Shown one piece after another: positions 38,364-47,400 of a stretch of DNA of 64,000 nucleotides. Position 1 is the first letter of the stretch. Every line of letters begins with the position of its first letter. The notes below the pieces were generated by a model that did not search any database, was not told where the DNA came from, and was given only the letters and a program-made list of their open reading frames with translations. The DNA comes from Bifidobacterium phasiani (GTDB taxonomy: Bacteria > Actinomycetota > Actinomycetes > Actinomycetales > Bifidobacteriaceae), in the NCBI RefSeq assembly GCF_019331775.1, contig NZ_JAHBBD010000009.1, forward strand, positions 27,244 through 91,243, given 5' to 3'. Made by a program: the position numbers and the translations under genes.

Positions 38364-39374
38364 ATGACCTCGACAACGACCATGACCATGACGGCACCCG
38401 GCCGCGATGCGCGCGACCGCCTGCCACGAACCTGCGCGGCCGCGGACACGGTGCTGTGGTTCGCCGCCGTCGATTCGACCAACACCGTGGCGCACCGGAT
38501 GCTGGCCGACGGCACGTGGCCGGCCGGCGGGGCGAACCGGGCCGGAGCGGCGCGGCGGGACGGCACGGCGGCGCGGGGCGGTGCTGCGGCGCCGCCCGCC
38601 CCGCCCATGGCGGTGGTCGTGGCCGACGAGCAGACGGCCGGCCGCGGGCGGCTGGGCCGCCAGTGGGTCTCGCGCCCGGGGGAGTCGTCGATGGTCTCGT
38701 ACGCCACGGTGCTGCCGGCCCGGATCGCGACGGACCCGCAGGTCAACGGCTGGCTGCAGATGACCGCCGGTCTCGCCACGCTGGACGCGCTGCGCGGCGC
38801 GTGCCGCGACGCCGGCGCGGCCGTACTGCACGGCGGGCCGTGCGGCATGGCGCTGAAGTGGCCGAACGACGTGTTCTGCCACGACCACAAGCTCGGCGGC
38901 ATCCTCGCCGAACTCGTCGCCCTGCCTCCGGCCGCGGGAGGACCGGATGCGCCGGGCTGGTCGCCGGGCGGGGCGTTCGACGGGCCGCCGATCGGTGTGG
39001 TGTTCGGCGTGGGGCTGAACCTCGGCATTCCCGCCGACCGGCTGCCGACCCCGCTGTCGACGTCGCTGCAGCTGCACCGCGGCCCGCTGCCGGAGCCCGA
39101 CGCGATGCGCGACATGATCGCCGCGCGCACCGCGGCATCGCTGCGCGCGCGGCTGGTCGCGTTCATCGCCGATCCCCGGGAGGCGGCGCGGCGCGCGCAC
39201 GAGGAGACCCGGGCGGTCTGCTGGACGCTGGGCCGCCGCGTCGAGGCGCGGCTGGCCGAAGGCGGGACGGTCCGCGGCGAGGCCCTGGAGCTGAACCCCG
39301 ACGCCTCGTTGACGGTGCTGGCCGACGACGGCGCAAGGCACATTGTGCATACGGGCGACGTCGGCGTCCTGTGA
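38364..39374 (+). CDS. birA: Biotin-[acetyl-CoA carboxylase] ligase
   Basis: Activates biotin to biotinyl-AMP and attaches it to the carboxylase encoded 1.5 kb away. In 336 residues: DSTNTVAHRMLADGTW (catalytic Ser/Thr-Asn), ADEQTAGRGRLGRQW (biotinyl-AMP loop), LKWPNDVFCHDHKLGGILAE and VVFGVGLNLGIP, then a C-terminal SH3-like domain. There is no N-terminal helix-turn-helix, so it is a group I ligase that cannot itself act as a repressor. Gly/Ala/Pro-rich inserts (residues about 52-77 and 192-210) are lineage features. TAGGCT lies 6 nt before the ATG with no ribosome binding site, suggesting a leaderless mRNA. A GCACATTGTGC dyad lies in its 3' end (39338-39348). Confidence 0.93.
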   Translation: MTSTTTMTMTAPGRDARDRLPRTCAAADTVLWFAAVDSTNTVAHRMLADGTWPAGGANRAGAARRDGTAARGGAAAPPAPPMAVVVADEQTAGRGRLGRQWVSRPGESSMVSYATVLPARIATDPQVNGWLQMTAGLATLDALRGACRDAGAAVLHGGPCGMALKWPNDVFCHDHKLGGILAELVALPPAAGGPDAPGWSPGGAFDGPPIGVVFGVGLNLGIPADRLPTPLSTSLQLHRGPLPEPDAMRDMIAARTAASLRARLVAFIADPREAARRAHEETRAVCWTLGRRVEARLAEGGTVRGEALELNPDASLTVLADDGARHIVHTGDVGVL

Positions 39375-39511
39375 CGCCGCCCGTCTTACGGATCGCTGAT
39401 TCCTCGGCCTGTCGTAACCGGTGACATGCCAGCCGGTGCGGGCTGTCGAGGATGTCTCCGGCGGGCTGTCGATGGCGTCCCCGTTCCTCGGCCCGTCATG
39501 GCTGGCGATAT

Positions 39512-39585
39512 GACAAGGTCCGCGCGGGATCTCTCCCGCGCTGACCTTATCGGATTAAACGGCCCAACGCACATTGTGCGTTGGG
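39512..39585. terminator. Hairpin plus perfect 23-bp dyad between birA and bioY
   Basis: The 39375-39723 gap between convergent birA and bioY has no gene. GACAAGGTCCGCGCGGGA (39512-39529) pairs with 39534-39551 at 16 of 18 positions around a 4-nt loop. Immediately after is a perfect dyad of 11-nt arms (CCCAACGCACA / TGTGCGTTGGG, 39563-39585) around a single T, containing the recurrent GCACANTGTGC. The hairpin probably ends birA and/or bioY transcripts. Confidence 0.6.
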
Positions 39586-39723
39586 AGACTGTCGACCGTC
39601 GGGTGCCGGAATGGTCGACAAGGACGGAGCGGGGGCGGGAAGGCGCCTCTCCTGGACGCATCTGGCGCGGACACCGCCATCTGCGCTTTATCCAGTCGGA
39701 TATCGGCCCCCTCCCGGCCTCGC

Positions 39724-40305
39724 CTAGCGCAGGCGCAGCAGCCCGGCGGCGGTCAGCGAGGCGACCGCGGCCTTGATGAGGTCGCCGACCACGAAGCCCA
39801 TCGAGGCGGTCGCCACGGTCATGAACGGCACGCCGGTCAGCGCCGACTGGAACGTGAAGCCGAAGAAGTAGACCACGGCCACGCCGCCGACCAGCGTCGC
39901 GGCGAAGTAGCGCAGGGCGGTCAGCGCGGTGCCGGCGGCGCCGTCGGCACGGCCGCGGCCCTTGAGCATTGCCGTGACGATCACGCCCGGCAGGAAGCCG
40001 ATCAGGAAGCCGGCGCTGGGGCCGAGCAGCGACATCGTGGAGCCGCCGCCGGCGAACACCGGCAGTCCGGCCGCGCCGGCCGCCAGGTACAGCGCCACGG
40101 CGGCGCCGGCCTGGCGCCAGGACAGCATCAGCGCGGCCATCATCACCACGAAGGTCTGCAGTGTGATCGGCACCGGGGTGCCCGGGATCGGGATCTCGCC
40201 GGCCGCGGTGGCGGCCCACAGCAGCAGCGCGAACGCCACGGGCCTGACGGCGCCGGAGGCGAGGTGGCGGATCTGTGTGGCGAGGGCGAGTGCTTTGGTG
40301 GACAT
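39724..40305 (-). CDS. bioY: Biotin transporter BioY (ECF S component)
   Basis: Membrane biotin-binding component of 193 residues, about six helices. Family blocks are GEIPIPGTPVPITLQTFVVM (the BioY N-terminal hallmark), LYLAAGAAGLPVFAGG, GPSAGFLIGFLPGVIV and the C-terminal GDLIKAAVASL. EcfA/EcfT are not in this window; BioY can use a shared energising module. ATG 40305 follows GATCGGAG on the minus strand. It sits between birA and the biotinylated carboxylase gene, so import, attachment and use of biotin are clustered. Confidence 0.93.
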   Translation of the reverse strand: MSTKALALATQIRHLASGAVRPVAFALLLWAATAAGEIPIPGTPVPITLQTFVVMMAALMLSWRQAGAAVALYLAAGAAGLPVFAGGGSTMSLLGPSAGFLIGFLPGVIVTAMLKGRGRADGAAGTALTALRYFAATLVGGVAVVYFFGFTFQSALTGVPFMTVATASMGFVVGDLIKAAVASLTAAGLLRLR

Positions 40306-40882
40306 GACATCTCCGATCTGATAGGTGGTTGGGGCGGCGGAGCCGCGCGCCGGACGGGCCTGCTCGGACCGGCCTGCGCGGGCGGGGCGCCGGCGAACCC
40401 GCCGGACGCCTGGAAGCGGTGCCGCCCATGCCATCGTAACGGCCTGGAACCGGACATGCGGTGGTGGAAACGTACAAAATACGCCCGCCGCGGTTGTCCC
40501 GTCCCCGCACACGGCGGCTTGACGGGGAAGGCGGCCGCGCGCGGCGCCGATGGCTGTCCGCGGGCCGTCCCGGCCGTGCGGGCGTCGGGCACCGTCGATC
40601 AGGGGTCTGGGCGACGCCTCGGGGCCGTCCCGGCTTCGCGGGCGGCGGCCTGCCGCCGGGGATCGTCCCGGCGCGGAGGAGGCGGCTGTCCCGGTCCGGC
40701 GGGCGGCGGCGTCCGCCACGTCCGGCGCGGCGATGCCCGCGTCGCGTCCGGTCCCGGCCCCGCACGCGGCGGCGTCCGCGCCGGCGGGCGCGGCGTTTGT
40801 GGGCCGTGAACAAAACGGTCGAGCGAGTTTTGTAGGTTCGTCGCTGACGCGCGCGGGCCCGACGGCGATAAGTTTGAATATT
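40306..40882. other. Divergent intergenic region bioY / carboxylase alpha subunit
   Basis: No gene; it is GC-rich with degenerate GGCCGTCCCGGCC-type units between about 40550 and 40700. TAAGTT (40869-40874) ends 8 nt before the carboxylase ATG, and no ribosome binding site is visible. I see no biotin operator of the E. coli type, in line with a BirA lacking a DNA-binding domain. Confidence 0.4.
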
Positions 40883-42748
40883 ATGGGCAAACGTATCAAT
40901 AAAGTGCTGGTCGCGAACCGCGGCGAGATCGCCCTGAGGGTGGTGCGCACCCTCAAGGAGATGGGCATCGCGAGCGTGGCCGTCTACGCGGAACAGGACC
41001 GCCAGTCGCAGTACGTGGGCATGGCCGACGAAGCCTACCTGCTCTCTGGCGACACCTACAAGGACACCTACCTCAACGAGGACCTCCTCATCGACATCCT
41101 CCGCCGCAGCGGCGCCGACGCCGTGCACCCCGGCTACGGATTCCTGTCGGAGGTCGCCTCCTTCGCCGAGAAGGTCGCCGCCGCCGGCGCGATCTGGATC
41201 GGCCCCTCGCCGAAGGCGCTCGTCGATCTCGGCGACAAGATCACCGCGCGCCGCGTGGCCACCAAGGCCAAGGTCCCGCCGGTCCCCGGCATCTCCGACG
41301 CGGTCACTGACATCCATGCGCTGTTCGACTTCGCGCACACGCACGGCTTCCCGATCATGATGAAGCGCACCGACGGCGGAGGCGGCCGCGGCATCACCAT
41401 CGTGCGCGACGACGACGAGCTGCGCAGCTTCTACCTCAACCACGACGCGATGCAGGGCGGCGACCTCAACGAGTACTTCGTCGAGCGCTTCATCGACAAG
41501 GCCCGTCACGTCGAGACCCAGTGCGGCCGCGACTCGCACGGCAACTTCACCGTGTACTCGACCCGCGACTGCTCGGTCCAGCGCCGCAACCAGAAGCTCA
41601 TCGAGGAGGCCCCGGCGCCGTTCCTGCGCCCGGAGGTCGTCCGCCAGCTGGAGCAGTACTCGCGCAACCTGTTCGAGGCGGTCGACTACGTCGGCCTGGG
41701 CACCTGCGAGTTCATGGTCACCCCGCAGCACAAGGTCTACTTCCTGGAGGTCAACCCGCGCCTGCAGGTCGAGCACACCGTCAGCGAGGAGGTGTGCGGC
41801 CTCGACCTGGTGCGCGAGCAGCTGACCATCGCCGAGGGCGGCGAGCTGACCGCGGCCGCCGAGCCGCGCGGGCACAGCTTCGAGCTGCGCATCACCTGCG
41901 AGGACCCGGCCACCAACCTGACCCCGAGCTCGGGCACGCTGACCCGCGTCGTCTGGCCGTCCGGCGCCGGCATCCGCGTGGACTCCGGCGTCAAGGAGGG
42001 CGACACCGTCTCCCCGAAGTTCGACTCGATGATGGGCAAGCTCATCGTCACCGCCCAGGACCGCGCCACCGCCGTGGCCCGCGTGCGCCGCGCGCTGGGC
42101 GAGCTGGTCATCGAGGGCGTGCCGACCCCGGCGAGCCTGTTCGAGCGGATCTTCAACGACCCGGCCTTCACCGCGGAGGGGCAGGAGTTCGACGTGTCGA
42201 CCAAGTGGCTCGAGCGCACCTACCTGAACCGCGAGCCGAGCACCACCCGCTCCGGCCAGCCGGCCTCGCTCACCGCGGGCGCCGAGGAGTCCCCGAAGAC
42301 CGCGACCGAGAGCTTCGTCATCGAGGTCGACAACCGCCGCGTCAAGCTCACCGTCCCGCAGGACATCGTCGACAGCCTCACCGGCTCGGCGCGCGCCCGC
42401 GGCGCCAAGCTGCCGACCCAGCCGCTGCGCGGCCAGGGCCTGCACAACGTGGCCGCCAAGGCCTCGGACGACGCCGGCAAGTCGGGCGTCATCGCCTCCC
42501 CGATGCAGGCGGTCGTCACCCGCATCAACGTCGCCGAGGGCCAGAAGGTCGCCAAGGGCGACCTGCTCGTCGTGCTCGAGTCGATGAAGATGGAGAACTA
42601 CGTCTACTCGCCGGTCTCCGGCACCGTCACCAAGATCTTCGTCGGCCCGGCCACCGGCGTCGAGGCGGGCGAGACGCTCGTCACGCTCGACATCGAGGGC
42701 GCCAGCAGGCCCGAGGGCGACGCCGAGAGGACGGAGGAGGCGAAATGA
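40883..42748 (+). CDS. accC: Acyl-CoA carboxylase alpha subunit (biotin carboxylase and biotin carrier)
   Basis: Carboxylates its own biotin with ATP and bicarbonate, then delivers CO2 to acetyl-CoA through the beta subunit, giving malonyl-CoA for FAS I. In 621 residues: biotin carboxylase domain (VLVANRGEIALRVVRTLKEM, HPGYGFLSE, MMKRTDGGGGRGI, FLEVNPRLQVEHTVSE), a linker, and a C-terminal carrier domain with ESMKMENYVYSP, biotinylated at Lys569. This alpha-subunit fusion is typical of actinobacterial acyl-CoA carboxylases. ATG 40883 has no clear ribosome binding site. The stop overlaps the beta-subunit start (ATGA), so the two are translationally coupled. Confidence 0.95.
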   Translation: MGKRINKVLVANRGEIALRVVRTLKEMGIASVAVYAEQDRQSQYVGMADEAYLLSGDTYKDTYLNEDLLIDILRRSGADAVHPGYGFLSEVASFAEKVAAAGAIWIGPSPKALVDLGDKITARRVATKAKVPPVPGISDAVTDIHALFDFAHTHGFPIMMKRTDGGGGRGITIVRDDDELRSFYLNHDAMQGGDLNEYFVERFIDKARHVETQCGRDSHGNFTVYSTRDCSVQRRNQKLIEEAPAPFLRPEVVRQLEQYSRNLFEAVDYVGLGTCEFMVTPQHKVYFLEVNPRLQVEHTVSEEVCGLDLVREQLTIAEGGELTAAAEPRGHSFELRITCEDPATNLTPSSGTLTRVVWPSGAGIRVDSGVKEGDTVSPKFDSMMGKLIVTAQDRATAVARVRRALGELVIEGVPTPASLFERIFNDPAFTAEGQEFDVSTKWLERTYLNREPSTTRSGQPASLTAGAEESPKTATESFVIEVDNRRVKLTVPQDIVDSLTGSARARGAKLPTQPLRGQGLHNVAAKASDDAGKSGVIASPMQAVVTRINVAEGQKVAKGDLLVVLESMKMENYVYSPVSGTVTKIFVGPATGVEAGETLVTLDIEGASRPEGDAERTEEAK

Positions 42749-44352
42749 CCGACATCATGAGCGCGCCGGCCGTCGTCAAGGCGATGGAGAACGGCCAGGG
42801 CTCCGACAAGCAGCCGATCCGCGCGGCCATCGTGCGCGCCGCCGAGCTCGCGCGCGACGCCGAGGACCACGCCCGCGCCCGCCAGCACGCCAAGGGCAAG
42901 CGCACCGCGCGCGAACGCCTCGACCTGCTGTTCGACACCGGCACCTTCCAGGAGATCGGCCGCTTCGCCGGCGGCGACATCAACGGCGGCAAGGCCGGCT
43001 CGGCCGTCATCACCGGCTTCGGCGAGATCTACGGGCGCAAGGTCGGCGTGTACGCGCAGGACTTCTCCGTGCAGGGCGGCACGCTCGGCGCGGCCGAGGG
43101 CGCGAAGATCTGCCACCTGATGGACATGGCCCTCGACCTCAAGGTGCCGGTCGTCGCCCTGATCGACTCGGGCGGCGCGCGCATCCAGGAGGGCGTCGCC
43201 GCGCTGACCCAGTACGGCCGCATCTTCCGCAAGACCTGTCAGGCCAGCGGCTTCATCCCGCAGATCTCCGTCATCCTGGGCCCCTGCGCGGGCGGCGCCG
43301 TGTACTGCCCGGCCCTGACCGACCTGATCATCATGACCCGCGAGAACTCCAGCATGTTCGTCACCGGCCCGGACGTCGTCAAGGCGGCCACCGGCGAGAC
43401 GATCAGCATGGACGACCTCGGCGGCGGCTACGTGCACAACGCCACCTCCGGCGTGGCCCACTACCTGGGCGAGGACGAGGCCGACGCGATCGACTACGCG
43501 CGCACCGTGCTCGCCTACCTGCCCTCCAGCAGCGACGACCAGCCGCCGACCTTCGCCTTCGCCGCCACGCGCGCCGACCGCGAGGTCGCCGAGCGCCTGG
43601 GCACGATCGTGCCCGAGAACGACCGCCAGCCCTACGACGTGCTCGACGTGATCCGCTGCATCGTCGACTACGGCGAGTTCGTGCAGGTCCAGGAGCTGTT
43701 CGCCCCGTCCGCCGTGGTCGGCTTCGCCTGCGTCGAGGGCCATCCGGTCGGCGTCGTCGCGAACCAGCCGAACGTCAACGCCGGCGTGCTCGACGTGGAC
43801 TCCTCCGAGAAGGTGGCCCGCTTCGTGCGCCTGTGCGACGCGTTCAACCTGCCGGTCATCACGCTGGTGGACACCCCCGGCTACAAGCCGGGCGCCGAGC
43901 AGGAGCACGCGGGCATCATCCGCCGCGGCGCCAAGGTCATCTACGCCTACGCGAACGCGCAGGTGCCGATGGTCACCGTGATCCTGCGCAAGGCCTTCGG
44001 CGGCGCGTACATCGTCATGGGCTCCAAGTCCATCGGCGCCGACATGAACTTCGCCTGGCCCTCCAGCCAGATCGCGGTGCTCGGCGCGAAGGGCGCGGTC
44101 AACATCATCCACCGCAAGGACCTGCAGAAGGCCAAGGAGATGGGCAAGGACGTCGAGGCGCTGCGCACCCGGCTCGCCGACGAGTACGAGGCCACGACCG
44201 TCAACGCGAACCTGTCCCTGGAGATGGGCGAGATCGACGCGATGATCGACCCCGAGCAGACGCGCGAGGCCATCGCCGAGTCGCTGCGGCTGCTCGCCGG
44301 CAAGAAGCGCGTCCGCCGCACCACCAAGCACCACGGCAACCAGCCCCTGTGA
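42745..44352 (+). CDS. accD: Acyl-CoA carboxylase beta subunit (carboxyltransferase)
   Basis: Transfers CO2 from carboxybiotin to acetyl-CoA (possibly also propionyl-CoA). The 535 residues carry both halves of a decarboxylase-type carboxyltransferase. The N half has GKRTARERLDLLFDTGTFQE, VYAQDFSVQGGTLGAAEGAK and IDSGGARIQEGVAALTQYG. The C half has NQPNVNAGVLDVDSSEK, LVDTPGYKPGAEQEHAGIIR and LRKAFGGAYIVMGSKSIGAD. ATG 42745 overlaps the previous stop and has ACGGAGGAGG upstream. fas begins 132 nt downstream, so the product goes straight to the synthase. Confidence 0.95.
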   Translation: MTDIMSAPAVVKAMENGQGSDKQPIRAAIVRAAELARDAEDHARARQHAKGKRTARERLDLLFDTGTFQEIGRFAGGDINGGKAGSAVITGFGEIYGRKVGVYAQDFSVQGGTLGAAEGAKICHLMDMALDLKVPVVALIDSGGARIQEGVAALTQYGRIFRKTCQASGFIPQISVILGPCAGGAVYCPALTDLIIMTRENSSMFVTGPDVVKAATGETISMDDLGGGYVHNATSGVAHYLGEDEADAIDYARTVLAYLPSSSDDQPPTFAFAATRADREVAERLGTIVPENDRQPYDVLDVIRCIVDYGEFVQVQELFAPSAVVGFACVEGHPVGVVANQPNVNAGVLDVDSSEKVARFVRLCDAFNLPVITLVDTPGYKPGAEQEHAGIIRRGAKVIYAYANAQVPMVTVILRKAFGGAYIVMGSKSIGADMNFAWPSSQIAVLGAKGAVNIIHRKDLQKAKEMGKDVEALRTRLADEYEATTVNANLSLEMGEIDAMIDPEQTREAIAESLRLLAGKKRVRRTTKHHGNQPL

Positions 44353-44484
44353 CGCCCGCCCCCGCGGAACGCCCCCAACCACATAGCAAGCAATCCCGCA
44401 TCAACGCCGCCCCGGCCAATAGACTGGACAGCGGCACACCAGACTTACCTCAACCCACGAAGTAAGGAACGAAAAGGAACACCA

Positions 44485-47400
44485 ATGACCGATACCACCT
44501 TCTTCCTCAACCGGCTGGCGGTCGAGCCCCACGCGCTCGCCTTCGGCGGGCAGTCCACGCCGTGGACCGTCGCGCTCGCCGACCAGACGACCGACCCGGC
44601 GCTCGAGGCTGCGCTGCGCGGTCACGTCGAGGCCGCGAACCGGCTGCTCACCCCGGTGAGCGCCGATCTGCTGGCCGCCAACGGCCGTCCGGTCGACCTG
44701 TTCGGCTTCGAGGCCAACCCCGCCTCGCTCGGGCCCGCCGCCGACGCCGCGGCCTCCGTGCCCGGCATCGCGCTGACCCAGCTGGGCGCGCTCATTGACA
44801 TGACCGGCCTGGGCTACGACGTCGCCGCCGCCAAGCCGGTCGCCGTGCTCGGCCACTCGCAGGGCGTGCTCGCCGTGCACATGGTCCAGGCCGTCGAGGA
44901 GGCCGGCTCGGTCGAGGCCGCCTCCGGCGCGATCGACGAGATCCTGGCGATCGCCCAGCTCATCGGCGTCGCCGGCTCGCGCCAGACCAAGCTCATCGCG
45001 CTGAACGCCAAGGTCGGCGAGGCCACCCCGATGCTGTCGGTCAAGGGCGCCACCGTCAAGCAGGTCGAGGCGCTGATCGCCCGCGTGTCCAAGCCGCGCG
45101 GCCCGATCGCCATCGCCGTGACCAACGCCTCCGACAACCAGGTGCTCTCCGGCTACCCGGAGGACCTCGCCTCGTTCGTGACCGAGGCCGCCAAGGAGCA
45201 CAGGCACCAGGCCAAGCTGCGCGAGGAGAAGGTGCGCGGCGGCTCGGTGTTCGACCCGGTGCTCGAGTACCTCGACGTGACCCTGCCGTTCCACTCCCCG
45301 CTCATGGCCGACGCGGTCGAGCAGACCGTCGCCTGGGCCGAGGCCTGCGGCCTGGACGGCGAGCACGCCCGTGCGCTCGCCGACGAGGTGCTGGTCAACC
45401 ACGTGGACTGGGCGAGCCGCGTGCGCGGCCTGATCGAGTCCACCGACCCGACCGCGCTGTGGATCGTCGACCTGGGCCCCGGCCAGACGGCCGGCAAGCT
45501 CATCGCCGCCAACGTCCAGGGCACCGGCGTGGGCATCGTCGAGGCGACGACCGGCGCCGAGCGCGCCGCGCTCGCCACGCTGGACGGCGACCCGGAGCGC
45601 ACCCAGAACTGGAAGGACTTCGCCCCGTCCGTCGTGCACACCCCGGCCGGCGACAAGATCCGCACGAAGTTCAGCGAGCTGACCGGCAAGGCCCCGGTGC
45701 TGCTCGCCGGCATGACCCCGACCACCGTCGACCCCGACATCGTCGTCGCGGCGGCCAACGCCGGCTACTGGGCGGAGATCGGCGGCGGCGGCCAGGTGAC
45801 CGCCGACGTGTTCGACCGCCACGTCGCTAAGCTCGAGAAGAAGCTCGACGAGGGCCGCACCGTGCAGTTCAACACGATGTTCATGGACCGCTACCTGTGG
45901 AACCTGCAGTTCGGCCAGCAGCGCATCGTCTCCAAGAAGCGCGCCTCCGGCACCCCGATCGACGGCGTGATCATCTCCGCCGGCATCCCCGAATATGACG
46001 AGGCCCTGCAGCTGGTCGAGTCGCTGACCGCCGACGGCTTCCCGTACATCGGCTTCAAGCCGGGCACCGTCGACCAGATCCGCCAGGTCGTGCGCATCGC
46101 CAAGGGCGTGGCCCCGGCCAAGATCATCATCGAGGTCGAGGGCGGCATCGCCGGCGGCCACCACTCCTGGGAGTCGCTCGACGACCTGCTGCTCAACACC
46201 TACGCCGACGTGCGCGCCTGCGACAACCTGGTGCTCGTCGTCGGCGGCGGCGTCGGCACCCCGGAGCGCGCGGCCGACTACATCTCCGGCCAGTGGGCCC
46301 GCGAGTACGACATGCCCGACATGCCGGTCGACGGCGTGCTCGTCGGCACCGCCGCGATGACCGCCAAGGAGGCCCACACCAGCCCGCAGGTCAAGAGGAT
46401 GCTCGTGGAGACCCCGGGCATCACCGACTTCGCCCCGGACCCCGACCCGTTCGCGCCGCGCGGCGAGAAGTGGGTGCCGGCCGGCAAGGAGGTCGGCGGC
46501 GTGACCTCCGGCCTGAGCCACCTGCACGCCGACATCTACGAGCTGGAGAACTCCTCGGCCGTGTGCGGCCGCCTGCTCGTGCGCGTCATGAACCACCCCG
46601 AGGAGCTCGAGTCCCGCCGCGACGAGATCATCGAGGCGCTGAACAAGACCTCCAAGCCGTACTTCGGCGACCTGGAGACGATGACCTACCTCGAGTGGGC
46701 CGAGCGCTTCGCCGACCTGTCCTTCCCGTGGGCCGACTGGAGCTACGCCGAGCGCTTCCTGCACCTGCTGCAGCGCATCGAGGCCCGCGTGTGCGAGCAG
46801 GACTCCGGCGAGCTGACCTCGCTGTTCGCCGACCGCTCCGACGTCGAGGACGACCCGCAGGCCGCCATCGCCAAGCTGCGCGAGGCCTACCCGCAGGCCG
46901 CCGAGCTCAAGGTGACCGCGGCCGACGTGGCCTGGTTCCCGACGCTCATCCGCGAGTTCCACAAGCCCATGCCGTTCGTGCCGGTCATCGACAACGACCT
47001 GCTGCGCTGGTGGGGCCAGGACCAGCTGTGGCAGTCCGAGGACCCGCGCTACTCCGCCGACTCCGTGCGCGTCATCCCCGGCCCGATCTCCGTGGCCGGC
47101 ATCACCACCATCGACGAGCCGGTGGCCGACATCCTCGGCCGCTTCGAGCACGCCGCGATGGAGCGCGTCAAGCAGGCCGACGGCGGTCGGACCACCGAGG
47201 CCTACGCCGAGATCGGCGACTCGCAGGACGCCGAGTCCTTCATCCGCAACTGCCCGAACATCTCCTGGGTCGGCCACCTCATGGACAACCCGGCGTACGG
47301 CACCCCGCACGGCGACAAGAACTACGAGATCCGCTACGTGGGCACCGACGGGGACGGCGAGCAGTACGACCTCGACATCCACCTGGACACCTACTGGGAC

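Noticed and set aside
39724..40882. BirA-type biotin operator or biotin-related riboswitch upstream of bioY
   Set aside because: No matching dyad or structured leader seen, and this BirA has no DNA-binding domain.
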